From NCBI GenBank assembly GCA_014905825.1, contig JACGCN010000079.1, positions 48,562 to 112,561 of the forward strand: 64,000 nt of DNA. The letters run 5' to 3'. The position numbers and the translations under genes were made by a program. Below the pieces are notes generated by a model that saw only the letters and a list, made by a program, of their open reading frames with translations, had not been told where the DNA came from and ran no database searches. The DNA comes from Lyophyllum atratum. Taxonomy: Eukaryota > Basidiomycota > Agaricomycetes > Agaricales > Lyophyllaceae. Shown in pieces: positions 44,716 to 57,525 of this stretch; positions within the stretch are counted from its first letter, which is position 1; every line of letters begins with the position of its first letter.

Positions 44716-47176
44716 ATGTACAGAGCTGCGTCTCCATATAGATCTACTTCACCATACCAGCAACCACCTCCCGACGCCCACAGAGATTACCATCCACGAC
44801 CATATTCCCCATCGCCAGGCGCAGGACCTATCGCACCAGGCTCCACAACATATACGACCTCGACAGGCCCCGACGGAAGACCCGTTTATCATCCTTTCAA
44901 GTATGTGCCCAATCACGTTCCGTCAGCCACATGGGATCCATCCTGATCTTGAATCGACAGAGCCGTTGCTGCCAGGTGAGATGGTGTAAATACACTTGAT
45001 ACATGGGCGGAATCAACTGATCCTGCTGATCTATGCGATCGCTCCAGCTATCAGACTCCAAATGGCATTGTAAGTGGCATCCAATGGGTGCCTGGTGAAG
45101 CCACTCATACACCCCTACCCGGGGCACAGCCAGCCACTGCGGTAAGCATTAAAGCATTGATCATATTAAACCCTCCCATTGACTCGATATCTGCTACTTA
45201 GGAATTTGCAGCTTCCTGGAGCCGTGGTCAATTAGGAAGGGAAGACGAAAAAGCGCTAAACGAATGGTAAGTTACACTATACATGACCGGATATGACACT
45301 CCCGAATGAAATTTCAATTGATGGTTTCATTTACGCCACAGGGGACGCGACGAAGAAAAGCGGAGAAGGAGGGACGCAGAGAAGGAAGCCAAACGTCTTC
45401 GTGAGCAGGGAATGGCACAAGCCCACATCGATCACGACGCTGAACTCCGCAAAGCCCGGGAACGAGACAGTATGGCTCGAGGACGTCGAAAAAGCTTCAA
45501 TGCAGGTGCCGCAGGACCTCCTCAGGCCCCTGCCGGAGGATACGCATTCCCAACAAGCGGTGGGACCGCTGGATACCCCGGAACTGGATATCCGCCTAGT
45601 CCTTACTCTGGATATGGCGACCGGCCTGCCGGAGCCGTTGCTGTCCCTGGGTACGCCGCTAGTGGTGGATCTAATTACTCTCGCGAACGCAAATATAGTG
45701 CCGGGCATGGAGGATACTCGGACATCGACCGCCAGCTTGGAGACCTTGATCTTCGCGATAGAGACAGAGAATATGCCGCCGAACGGGAAAGAGAGAGGAA
45801 AATTAGTGGCAACGGCCGGCCACGCAAGTACAGCACCAGCGAAGCGGGCGGCGAGAGACCCCGCGCCGTTAGTGGTAATCTTGGACATCGACCTGAAGGC
45901 TACGCTCCCTCTGGTCCATATGGCGCAGCAGCAGCGTCTGGAGCTTACAAAGGCTCAAGCAGACCTTACTCCGCAGCGGGCTATCAACCCAGCACATCAC
46001 CCAATATGCGAGCTTCCCCGAGCTTGCGGTCGGCCGAAGCAGCATACATCCCGCCCGGTGGAGGCTATCCACAATCCAACTACTCTACGTCACCTCCCCG
46101 TGGTCCAGTCGACCCCCATTCTCGGTCGACGACGCCCTTCGGAGGCCCAGCGCCCAATGTATACCCTCGTGGCCATGTTATGGAGGGACAGGTCATCCGG
46201 GGAGATCGTTCCAGAGCGTCGTCCCCCATGCCTGGTAGTCATGGCCTGCCGCCTAGTGGACCTTATTCGTCTGGTGCGATTGCCTTCCCGCAGGCTGGCA
46301 CGTCTCCGAACATGTCCGGTTCAGTACCGTTCCCCGGAGATCAAGGGCCTCCGCAGCAACTGGCTGCCCCTGAAGGCTTCTCCCGCCCCGTAAATGGGTC
46401 CCACCCCTTTACACCTTTCGACATCGTGAAGGTCCAGGATATGGAAAGATTCTGGTCCGAGATTCCAAGGATGCCGAATGTCCTCGTGACTCACGACGTA
46501 TTCGAAGAAGACTGGAGCCGATTGATGCAGGTGCGTGAAGTAGACCCATCGTATCTGACAGGCTGACGAGTATCAACTCTTGCAGGACATCGCCCTTGCT
46601 TGGGCTGGGAAGCTCCCCGTTCCAGAACTTGCTCGTAGCGGACAGCCACCGAAGCGCTCAGCCCTTATCGCAGATCTTGTCGACTTGTGGAACACCTCCT
46701 TCTTCCTAATTCGCGGTGCAGAGCTTGTCCTGTATAAGGGAAGAGAACGACGCTCTGGCCGGCATGTCGGCATGATCGACAAAGATCTGCCTTACCTCGA
46801 GGAAGTGGACGACTATCCCTCCTCCGAAGAGGAGGAGCCCGATGAGTCGGACGATTCGGACTTGGACTACGGTGCGGGTAGATACAACAACGTCTATGGC
46901 CACCCACAACAGCAGCTGGCCGACGTATTTGAGGCTGGACGACGCCGCAAGGAGGTGAAGCTGGCCGCCAAAGCTGAGCAGCGAAGGAGGCGCCACGAGA
47001 AGAATCGCAGGCGCAGGGAGAGATTCAGGGAGCGCAAATATTCTCTGTATCTCGTGTATGTACCGACCAACGTAGGTGGGGGTGGTGGCCACATGGGTCC
47101 TGGAGTACCAGGCGGATACCCTGCTGGACCAGGTGGAGGCGGAGGCGGAGGCTACGGAATGGGAGGACGATATTAA
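44716..47176 (+). CDS. Pro/Gly/Ser/Tyr-rich protein with conserved C-terminal domain (unknown)
   Basis: Not recognised as a named family. The N-terminus (MYRAASPYRSTSPYQQPPP) and long middle are low complexity, rich in Pro, Gly, Ser and Tyr, with an Arg/Glu-rich charged helix (EKRRRRDAEKEAKRLREQ). A folded-looking part follows: HPFTPFDIVKVQDMERFWSEI, VTHDVFEEDWSRLMQ, DIALAWAGKLPVPELARSG and ADLVDLWNTSFFLIRGAELVLY. The end is acidic, then Arg-rich, then Gly-rich ([14 protein letters not shown]). Introns at about 44899-44952, 44976-45048, 45142-45201, 45268-45341 and 46530-46585. A cytoskeletal or RNA role would be a guess. Confidence 0.75.
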
Positions 47177-47424
47177 ATACCAACTGCCTTTCTCTGAGTT
47201 CACGGGATATATCATAGTCGCTTTGAAGTTTAGATTTGTTTTGCATGTAACACCCAAGTAACTCCTACAGCTTATGTCGTACTACTTTCTCTGGAATTTA
47301 TAATTTATTCACGTCCTGTAATGAGATGGTGACGTATAGTGCTTGGTGTAATAAACTAAGCGGTACCTGGAGACGATAGTACTAAAATACAAACCTTGTG
47401 ATTGCTGACGCTAAGTATAATGCA

Positions 47425-50400
47425 TTACCAGCCCCTTCCTCTTCCACGTCCTGGAGCAGCATACGGAGCACCTCCACGATTGCTTCCTTGATATGCAAGG
47501 GCACTGTTTGCGCCCTGTTGACCTCCTCCATATCCTCCATATCCACCGTATCCGCCGTACCCGCCGTAGCCACCACTACCCTGTCCACCCCCGCCTTGTC
47601 CGCCCCCTCTATACGCCCCACCGCTATATCCTTCACTACCATACTCGCCCCCTCCGTATCCTCCATAACTTGGTGGTCCACCTCTAGGTGGAGGAGCACC
47701 GCGACCAGAACCGTAGCCGCCGTAACTCTGCGCTGGGGGAGGGCCTCCATAGCCACCATAACCTCCGTATTGTTGCGGAGGCGGTGGCTGCTGGTAAGGA
47801 GCTCGGGGCGGCTGCTGATAACCGCCACCACCGCCACCACCACCCCTGCTACCATATCCACGACCTCCGCCACCCCCTCCTCGGTCGGGCCCATACGAAC
47901 TCTGCGAGCTCGGACCGTAATTGGTGGGTCGCGAGTGGTATGGGTCATTTCTTTGACGATCAGCACCTCCGTGTGCCCAGTTGCCTGACCTGCCGTTGGC
48001 CCCTCCGTTGGACCATCCGCCACGCCCGCGTCCGCGACCGCCGTTCCTCGTGACCTCAAGGTCGTTTGATGTAAGGATTCTTGGTGTTTTCTTCACACCA
48101 GGAAGCATGGCCGATCGGTGAGGAGTGAGCTGCTTGGGGAAGAAGTATAAAGCTGAGAGCGAGCGGTCGTTCTGGATATCTGGAACGCTGTCCATCTCGA
48201 AGGGCGCGTAATAGGTGGATCCTGGAATGCAGTCTGGGTTTCGCAAGACAGTTCCACTCATACCACTACTCAACCTGACGTCGATGGGCACCGGCTGCAA
48301 GAAGAGATTGGTAAGCTCTGTGGACATTCAGACTAGGAAAGGAACTTACATCTTGATTTTTGCGTTTCCCATACAGAGCCTCATAGAATGGATAGATGGG
48401 ATGGTCATTGGAGGCGAAGATAACGTCGTTGCCCCATGTATTGCGTTTGACCTCTTCCTCGGAGAGATTGGGGTATTCCGTGGCCATAGCTTCCAACAAT
48501 CGCTTTGGATCGATGAAAGGAAGAAGCGCGACGCCCTGCCACGCCATCTTTTTACCATTCATATCAATTTCGAAGGTCGGCGGATAGAAGTCGATGATTG
48601 GCGAATTCTCTTCAGTCATCAAGGTATGGAACACTGAAGGGATATGTTGTCGGCTAGGCGTAAGACGAAACATTAGTGGTGGTACAACAGCTGTAACAGA
48701 AACACACCTGGCAGCTGGGAACACACCCATTAGTTGTTCAAACGGCTGGAAAGGCTGTCCGAGAACAAAATTGAGCTCCATTTTGTCAACCTCCTGGAAA
48801 TCTGCAGCAAAGGGAGCAAAGTGGTAGGGATAGTACCATTGCCACGATGGTGTCTAAAATCGGGTTAACGAATGCTCTTGGAGATTATAAGAAGGACGTA
48901 CCCCTTGATAGTAGTACTGGAGGACCCATGATAACCCCTCGATATAAGCTTGGGTTATACTGCGGAAGGAGATCAGGCGACAGAAAGACGTGGTTACACA
49001 GCAAACGCACCCTTTTCTGAACTCTGTATCTGTCAATTCAACTCCGAATTTCTGCCTGTAATACCGTTCCTTGTACCCAGGCTCCCATAGCCTGCGATAA
49101 AAAGTCAAGCGTCATAACAACCAGGGTGGCAGAAGTCACATACTTGACAGTGTCCTCTTGCTCTACAGTTCCATCGGCATTCACTTTGAGAGGCGTAGTA
49201 GCGGGAGCATCAGGCGGAATATCGTCATCCTCTTCCACTGTCACCACCTCGTCTATTACTTCATCTGCCGCTGCTGGGCCTTCGTCGAATTTCCGCTTCG
49301 TACCAGCCAATGGCTTGTCGACGACATCAATGGCATCCCCGTTCATGAAAATATCAGGATCAGGCTCTCCATCTGCGTCTGTATCGTTCGCGTCTGTGAG
49401 CGCAGACTCGCTCTTCGTCTCGTGCTGAGTAGCAAGTACAGCAAGACTACTAGTTCGATGGTTTCCCAGACCGGGAACATCATCATCATCGGCAGTAGCA
49501 CTCTGGGTACGAACTTTAAATCCTATGGAAACGGAGCTAGCGCTCATGGGGGAGGCTTCAAGTGTTGCACCTATGGATACAACAGGCTTGGAGGGAGAGA
49601 GGGGTTTTGCGGGCAGGGACTTTACTGGTGAAAGACCAGACATTTCAGCTTTCAAGACCTCGGCAGCGCTCATATTCGCCATACGAATCGCACGTCGGTT
49701 CGCAACTACGTCACGATTAGACCCAGCAAGTGCTTGTGCAGCTGTGGGCGCATTTTGAATTGCTTGGGCAGTCTGGGGAGCACCGAAACCAATAGAGTCT
49801 GCATTCGCGGCAAAGTCATACGACGGGCGTTGGGGAAGGGAATGATGCACGGCAGGAGCGGAGGATGATGTGGAAGTAGGAGGAGTAGGGTTCACAGTCA
49901 AAGCCATGGAAGAGGAAGGACCTGCAGCGAATCCTGCTTTATTGTTCTGTTGCTCCAACTTACGCCGTTTCGCATTCTGATCCTGTCGCTCTTCAGCTAA
50001 ATTTAAGAAAAATATGTGTCAATTGGTGTTTTCTTTTGTGTCGAGAGGGAAAAGTAGCCAACAACTGGCAGTAACGAAGGTAGGGGTAAGACAGACCTTC
50101 ACGCCGCCTCCGGAAGATCTCATCTTCTCTTTTAGCGAGACCCTCAAGAATGATCTGCGCTCTCGACATCTCAAGTTGTCCGTGTGAAGTTAAATATCCA
50201 CCCATTCTAGGAAGTTCTTGTTTCCAGATCTTCAACAGAGTATCGATCGCCCCTTCTCGAATCTCAAGCGAGGGAAGGTGGGGAAGGAAATCGTTGCCGA
50301 CAAAGAAGATGAGCAACACCCAGTCATCGATAGCTTGTTCTAGGGAGAAAGGGAAGGTAGCCTGGGTGACATTGAGTTCGACTTCCAGATACTCGCGTAG

Positions 50401-51757
50401 AATAGCGACATCGAGGAAAATGAAAGGCTTTTTCTCCGCTGGAGGCTTTTTCTGTATCTCTGCTTTCGTGCCTGTACATTGAGCAGCATAATGTCCTTCC
50501 TGACCACACATGCGGCAAGCATTAGGGCTAGTATCGTTTGCAAAGACGTCCTCTCGGAGCACTCTGAAATGAGCCTCGTGTGTGGCTAGAGCAAGCATGA
50601 TCAAATCAGCATCCTGGAAATAAATAGTGAGAATTCGTTGCTATAAAAAGGAACAGAAGCACCGACCAAACCATAAATTACATGGCGAGTGTTAGGGTCA
50701 TGTCCAGGATTACTGCGTTGGCGTCTGATATAGTCCATAATTTTGTGTTCTCCCTCTCCGGGAACACTGGCGTCAGATATAATGACTTGCATCTGGAAAT
50801 AAAGGTAAGCGTGGAGCTGCTATAACAGTACAACTTCACTCACTGTCTTCCAGCCTGGATCGGTGTTCATCTTTTTAACCACCCAGTAGCGCAGTGATGC
50901 AGCAAGCAACGTCATGAACGGAGTACCGGGCGTGATAGCATTGGAATCCCACGAGACTTTGTTCTTATCGTCTTCGCTGACTTCCTTGCCCATAGCTATA
51001 GTAAAATCCATGTTATATAAGGCTCCTGCTGAGAAAGTGAACAACGAACCTTCCCAGAGGGCAACGGATTCTTTCCTAGCATCCTCTTTGTCCTGTGCCT
51101 CCTGAGCTGAGCGGAACCGACGAGAACGCTGTTGATTCATCTTCGCTCGAGGTGCAACACCATCTGCGAGAATGCTGTGAGACGATAGAACAATCGAGCA
51201 GGAGGTGATCATTACCAATAGCCATGAATAGTAATTTTCGGGGTCTAACCATGTTCACGACTCGTTCCGTATACTGGAAGATTTCAACCATCATCTCTTC
51301 CTCCGTCTCGGGAGCCGGCTACAATCAGGAGTTCAGGCAATTGTATTAGCAGAGTTGGGACGTGACCCACCTTCCCCTCAGGATGCGTACAAGGGTGAAC
51401 CTAGGAAACCCGTCAAAAACGCCGTTGTCGAGGTAGAAAACACGTACAATTCCATTCATGTCAAGATATAGATTATCGAACTCCGTTCCATTGGGATTAG
51501 GCTGTGCCATGTTGACCGGAATGGTTACGAAGGAACCATCTTCATCTGGGACTTTTATTTCTTCCTCTTCTTCCACAGGGTAGACTAGAAGTCGAGGCAT
51601 GAGTGATTCATTTTCTTCGGCGAACAAGAAGATGCGTTGAAAGAATACTGACTGATTTTAGGGTATTTCTTGCTGAGCCAGCGGAAAAGCGCGGGTACAC
51701 CCTGTATGCAATCATGTTAAACTGTCGGACGAAGGCGAAGGGTTGAGAACAAACCAT
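47425..51757 (-). CDS. RAT1: 5'-3' exoribonuclease Rat1/Xrn2
   Basis: Nuclear 5'-3' exonuclease for rRNA/snoRNA processing and torpedo termination. The first coding exon is only the ATG (51757-51755), spliced over 51702-51754 to [16 protein letters not shown], the universal XRN start. Catalytic-core blocks include [56 protein letters not shown] and [20 protein letters not shown] knuckle [14 protein letters not shown] and the Ser/Pro linker are typical of the Xrn2 branch, followed by [28 protein letters not shown] and [25 protein letters not shown] (towers/winged-helix region). The C-terminal 190 residues are unusually long RGG and GYGG repeats, which suggests extra RNA binding. Confidence 0.94.
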
Positions 51758-52057
51758 AATAGAGGCAAGATTATTCTACAGAGAAACCAAATATAGATGT
51801 TCCTGTCGTCTGTGGAAAATGTTGGCCGTCGTGGTCGTTGTGGTCGGTAGTGACGAGGAGGGTTGCAATTTGCGTGCCATGTTGTGAGATCACATGATCT
51901 TATGTCATTTCAAGCGATTATGACTCGAGTCCGATCCAGATTGACCCAAAGATATTCTGAGCTAATCGTCCGTCAAGAAGGCCTCAAGAACGATCAGCTA
52001 TCTTGTACGCACACATAGGAACACGATCCCAGTCTCCCCTTCCAAATTCACCGTCAA
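51758..52057. promoter_or_regulatory. Divergent RAT1/GCD2 promoter region
   Basis: 300 bp between two divergent housekeeping genes. No distinct TATA box or repeated motif was seen. Short GT/GA-rich stretches near 51830-51860 read as simple GGTCGTTGTGGTCGG repeats. Confidence 0.4.
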
Positions 52058-53664
52058 ATGCCCGTTCCAACAAATATCGAGGTGCCAGAGCCTCCGGCCG
52101 CTCGTCAGCCTTCCCAAAAATCAATGACCAAAGCCGAGCGCCGTGAACTGCAGGAGCGACAACGCGCTGCCAAACTCGCACAAAAGCCGACCGGCCCACC
52201 TTCTGTCTCTGCTGCTAAAGAAGCTACACCCGCGAAACCGAAAAACACCATCAACCCCATCGCAGAAGAAATTTGGAGATGCTAGTGGGAGTGGGACTGC
52301 CAAGTCTTCGTTGTCCAAAGAAGTCAACGCAAATCATTCTTCTGTAATCGATGATACTACAGGCGGGAGATCCGTGTCTCGGGGCCTGCGGATATTTTCA
52401 CACTTTGGCCTCCCGAAACCAGTCGGACATGTCATTAAAGGCGACATACATCCAGCAATAATTCGCCTGGGGCTCCTTTTCTCTGAGTTCCGCATATGTG
52501 GTTCAAATGCGCGGTGTATTGCTACCTTGACGGCTTTTAAAACAGTACGTGCATTCACGATCTCCCGCCCACTCAACATTGATCTTTAAACTAGGTGATC
52601 CAAGATTACACCACGCCATCGCATAACACGCTCTCGCGGCATCTCATGACGCATTTATCACCCCAAATCACACATCTCGTCAGTGCGCGTCCGATGTCAG
52701 TGACGATGGGTAACGCGATCCGGCAGCTGAAATTGGAAATCAGTGGATCGGACATTGACATGATCGAGCAAGACGTACGTCTGTTCATATTTTTCAGCTA
52801 CGGCTACTTATCGCGTGACTGCAGGCCAAAGACGCCCTATGTCAAAAGATCGATAATTATATTCGGGAGAGGATTATCCTTGCCGATGAGGTCATTCAAG
52901 AACTTGCAGGCAAGAAGATTAACGATGGGGATGTTATTCTTACCTATGCAAGGTTCGTGGCCGCCTGTCTATTGCTTGCAATATGTTTTTTATCGGATTT
53001 GACCAGATCTTCGGTCGTGGAAAAGACTCTTTTGAATGCGCACGAAGAAGGGAAAAGGTTTTCCGTTATTGTGGTTGACTCGCGTCCGCTCCTTGAAGGC
53101 GCGTTTTTTCCTAGATCAAGTCCTACTTTTTCTCATCCTTGCATCCTTAGGCAAAGCTTTGCTCAAGACTCTAACGAATACTAATCCTCCTATACCCTGC
53201 ACCTACGCCCTACTTTCCGCTCTGCCTTCACTGATGACAGAAGTTACCACTGTCCTCCTCGGTGCCCATTCTCTAAGCGCGAACGGCGCAGTATATTCAC
53301 GCGCGGGGACTGCACTTGTGGCGATGATTGCCAAAGCTCATTCTGTACCCGTGATGGTTTGCTGCGAGACGTATAAGTTCAGCGAAGGAGTGATGTTGGA
53401 CGGCTTTGGCAAGAACGAGCTTGGTGAGATGTGAACATCCTAGTCTGGTTGTTTATTTTAACACGAATTTTAGCTCCAGCACGGTTCTCACAACCTACAA
53501 AGCATTCGCAGCCCCTCATGCCGACATCAAATCTCGAAATTTTGAATCCTCTTTACGATTTAACTCCCCCTTCATGTATAACAGCTGTTGTTACCGAAGT
53601 CGGATTGATTCCGCCGAGTAGTATTAGCTCTATTCCCCTGGCGTTGGGCAAAGCTAATTTGTAG
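52058..53664 (+). CDS. GCD2: Translation initiation factor eIF2B subunit delta (Gcd2)
   Basis: Regulatory subunit of the eIF2B guanine nucleotide exchange factor. The charged N-terminus MTKAERRELQERQRAAKLAQ is typical. Core blocks include HPAIIRLGLLFSEFRICGSNARC, TLSRHLMTHLSPQ, ARPMSVTMGNAIRQLK, GDVILTYAR, VVDSRPLLEG, VLLGAHSLSANGAVYSRAGTA, VPVMVCCETYKFSEGV and the end CITAVVTEVGLIPPSSI. Introns split the core after FKT, EQD, YAR, LEG and near NELA-PARF. After PAKPKN the frame must change to reach KKFGDASGSG. A run of five A at 52241-52245 explains this if one A is extra; an intron from GTCTCT to CATCGCAG is the alternative. Confidence 0.9.
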
Positions 53665-53868
53665 GTTTATGCATATGGATGTATCATACTTGGTGTTTCC
53701 CTATCAGTTATCATCCTTACTTATCGCAGTGTCTGCATAATGGGTTGAGTTGTATTGAAATAGGTGGTAGTATTATTTATAGAAGTAATACAAATATGCG
53801 GCGGCATGCATCTAATGCTGGTGTAGAGCGAAGTGCAGGAGTTCCTTTCTATGAGGGCAAGCAAATAT

Positions 53869-54660
53869 CTATAGTTCAGGTCTATCCTTCGGTGTCCGCC
53901 CGCGCTTGTTTTTCGATTCGATTAACTTCCGCTTGATCCAATCGAATGCACGCTCGGTGGCGATTTCCACGGATGATCGAAGAGGTACGGCAGGGCCGGA
54001 ACGATAGCCAAACCAGTCATGGTAGGACCCATGTCCTGAGACGAACGTTCTTCGTATTTTTGAACGCCTTCTTAGCCTGGGCAACTGCGGTGTGAATTGT
54101 GAGCGCAGGAAGAGCCCTGTGAGATATTCCAGGTGTTAAAGCCGTGAGTCTACGTAATCGTTGTGAGAAGACGAACATGGAGGCTATAGACTGAAATGTA
54201 GCACGTTGAACGGCCGCAAGTGCGATACGGGTGGGTTCGGAAAAATTTGCTGCTTCTATCGGAGACGGTCCCCGACGATAAGCCTTGTAGGACTCGTAGC
54301 CCACATCACTTGGAAGGCAGGATCACATTGTCGTCCCATCGGTCTCAATAATACAACACGTACCCCGCCAGATAAAGCCAAGATACTCCATAGGCGGCAG
54401 TGACGACCCACGGGGGTACAACGGGGCGGAAAGCTTCGCCGACGTCACTGGTCTATGTCGTATGGTCAGCCTGAGAAGAACGTCTAGAGAGCTGACTGTA
54501 CATATGCAATATAACGAGAACCAGCGCGAAGGGCGGTTCTTAGACGCGCACCATATGCCAAATATCGGACGTCTGAGTCAGTGCTGTCCGCGTCCTTGTC
54601 CGCAAGATCGTCCACCTTGACTTTGGCGGCTTTAAGAGTAGTAGCTTCTGTTGTAGACAT
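53869..54660 (-). CDS. MTFP1: Mitochondrial fission process protein 1-like (MTFP1/MTP18), frame broken twice
   Basis: Inner mitochondrial membrane protein linked to fission. The exons read VRYLAYGARLRTALRAGSRY, TSDVGEAFRPVVPPWVV, AYGVSWLYLAGDVGYESYKA, LAAVQRATFQSIASM, ALPALTIHTAVAQAKKAF. The last exon carries RTW, GPTMTGLAIVPALPYLFDHP and VEIATERAFDWIKRKL, all expected for the family but in three different frames. The breaks lie at 54028-54030 (three G on the coding strand, four expected) and 53971-53972 (CC, three expected). Each needs one added base. Conservation on both sides argues for assembly errors; a recent pseudogene is the alternative. Introns use GTACAG, GTACGT and GTTCGT donors. 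Confidence 0.8.
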
Positions 54661-54832
54661 GAACTAGAAATGGCCCGAAGAGAGGAATTAATTATTATTT
54701 AATTTTTTGATTCGGTCCGATCATCACGTGGGATGTGAACATATCGGGTGTTGGCAATTCGAGACTGGCAGGCTTGTCATTCACTCTGAGCTCGAATTCT
54801 CGAGCTCGTCGCCCGCCCCCCTCCTAGCCTTC

Positions 54833-57154
54833 ATGGATACCCGGACTCGCTCTGCATCTCCTGTTGCTCTTGTCGACGTCAAGCTGGAACACACTCCTCC
54901 AGCTCAAGACAAGATATCTGCCTACTATTCCCTGGTCTTTCCTCACTTCACATTCTACATTCAGACTCTTTCAGTGACCATCGGTCGGCGATGTGCTCCC
55001 AACTTAAATGCTCCTACCACATCAACTGCGGAACCTACTACAGTGGACGTGGATCTGGGAGCACTCAAGAGTGTTTCGCGTCTTCATGCTAAGATAGAAT
55101 ATGACCAGGATGAGGATCGCTTCGTCCTCGCCGTCATCGGCCGCAATGGCGCTTGGGTGGACGGTGTATGGTCTGGAAGTGGGACGAGGGCACCATTGGG
55201 TGAAAGGTACGACACGTTCGCTCTTCATCCCCCGTTTCTCGGTTTGACGACTCCTTCCTCTCCTCTAGATCCCAAATTCAAATTGCATCACGCACGTTTC
55301 ACTTCGTGCTTCCTCCCCCACCTCCCCCAGAGGATACTCCATCTCCAAGCTCTCAATCTTCCAACAACCGACCGCGCTCCCCATCTGTCGATATCACTTC
55401 TATTTCTCCTCCGTCCTCGCAGCCCTCCCACACGCCACCTCCGCCAGCGGAGCATAAACTTCCTGCGCCACCTCCAGAGCCTCAACTCGTTTCTCCACCC
55501 CCACTAAAGCTGAAATCCCGCCCTGCGCCAGCTACTTCACCTCAACTCCCGAACTCGAATGCAATCGGCAAGTCGAACAAAGCCGCGTCCAAGAAACGGA
55601 AAAAAGGAGAGGTCGAGCCACCTGTTCTTCCAAAGCCGAAACCGGAGGACATGCCTCCCAAACCGCCCTTCACATACGCGCAGCTTATTTACAAGGCTAT
55701 CAAAGCTATCGGCGAGAAAGCCACCCTGCAGGAGATATGTTCATGGATAATGAACACACAGGAGTACTATCGATATACAGATGCTTCTTGGATGGTTGGT
55801 CTTCCTATTCCTTATTTACAACGTCATATTGACCGTCTTATAACAGAGCTCTGTTCGGCACAATCTCTCCTCTAGTCGGGCCTTTCAGAAACTGGAACGG
55901 TGTGGAGGTGACAGAGGGAAAGGCTTTTTTTGGAAACTCGACGAGAAGCATTCGCAAACTCTGGAGGAACAAGAGGCGAAGAGCTCTCAGTCCGCCGCTA
56001 CTGGTGGTTCCCAAGGTGCCTTTGAAGGGAACGTTCGAGGAAGAAAGAAAGATAAGGGTGTCGTGTTGGAACCTGCTCTGAAGCGAAGTGTCAAGGGAGA
56101 TCTCAAAGGCGCACTGCTACCACCTCCCTTGACGTCCACTCCACTTGCCATGAAGACTTCGCCTCCTTTGACAGCTACAGCAATACCAACACCGTCGGCC
56201 AGTACCAGTACGTCACCTACTCCTAGTAAAGTGACTACAACAACACCTGCAACTACTGGAGTATTTGCATATCCCACGCATCCACACAATGCCCATATGA
56301 CGACGATACCACAGACTTCTGCTGTCACATCTGGCTATTCCGCCTCGCCGATGAGTGCGCCAAACCCATATGCCGCATGGACGATGCATCCAATGTCGAC
56401 TGTGAATGGACCAACTCCCCTACAACCTACTACTTCTGGGGCTTCGGCATCCCCGCGAACGGAACCCCCTCCCTCTTCGTCTGCGTCGCCTGCTCCACCG
56501 CCTCGACATCAGTCACCACTTGCACCCCCTCTAGCGCAACCAACTCAACCCAGCGCACCTTCAGTGCCTGATGTCAACCTCCCCATTGTACTCGGACCTA
56601 TCCCACCTACTCACCCTGATTATTCACCTGCACACCCTCATAACTCCGTGAAAGAGGGGTACATGATCCTGCACGAACGAACACTTATCCTTGACCCGGA
56701 CGTCTTTGGGGGACTTACGAAGGAGACACTGGCGGGCCTGGAGAAAATGGGGACGATGTCGGCCCTGCAGGTTTTGAAGGATCACATGGTGAAGGCGCTG
56801 AAGGAACGTAGAGCCAAGGGGAGAGGCCGCATGAAGAGGATGAGAGGGACTGGAAAGAGAACCGGCGGTCCTAGTGTGGATCCTGTGGGCGGACCATTCA
56901 CGAATGCGCCCCTTGAACGGAAGCCTGCTGCGGTGGGTATGGGCTCCTCCACCATGGTGCCCACTGCAGCTGCAAGTTCTGATGGGCTGCCTCGGCCGGG
57001 TCCAGTTGCGGACACAATATCTGGTGCTGCGCCGATGGACGTCATTGGAGGCCCACACGGCGAGGTTGGCTCTCCGATTGTCATCGTCGATGACTCGGAC
57101 GATGATGGTCCTGCTGCAAAGCGGAGGAAGGTTGACGACGTTCTCTTCTTATGA
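54833..57154 (+). CDS. FHA-forkhead transcription factor (Fkh/Fhl1-like)
   Basis: The N-terminal FHA domain has FPHFTFYIQTLSVTIGRR, then SVSRLHAKIEYDQDEDRF and GRNGAWVDG (the GR..SRLHA..NG pattern that binds phospho-Thr). After a Pro-rich linker and a basic stretch (KKRKKGE) comes the forkhead domain KPPFTYAQLIYKAIKA, LQEICSWIMNTQEYYRY, spliced (about 55794-55849) to SSVRHNLSSSRAF, FWKLDE. The long C-terminus is Thr/Pro-rich, with basic RGRMKRMRGTGKR and a final acidic DDSDDDG plus AKRRKVDD signal. FHA plus forkhead marks Fkh1/2 (cell-cycle genes) or Fhl1 (ribosomal protein genes); I cannot separate them. The start MDTRTRSASP is preferred. Confidence 0.9.
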
Positions 57155-57525
57155 CCGTTGACCCCGACGGCTCCGGCTGCTCTAGCGACGTTTATGCTTA
57201 CGACTTCATGACCGATATTCAGACATCGTTCCTAATTCTTATAATGTGTATACAAATTAGGCAAATCTCATGGACAGAGGACTTCATTCGCTGTCGCGTC
57301 GCTACTCAATTCCTCCCTCGCATGCTTATTTCTCTCTTGCAGTTAATATCGGCATAGCATATCATGTCATACACTTAGTAGTATAGGTACAAGTACAAGT
57401 TTCTACATGTCGCAGGTCTCGCCCTCGGAAGATGATGCCCAACATCACAACACAGCGTTGAGCATCAATTTCTTCTCTTCGTCTCTCCTTCATGTTCCTG
57501 CCATCCCTTGCTCGTAGCACCCGCT

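Noticed and set aside
45293..46393. 366-codon plus-strand frame overlapping the gene at 44716-47176
   Set aside because: The other frame is continuous through consensus introns and has protein-like repeats; this one depends on low-complexity sequence.
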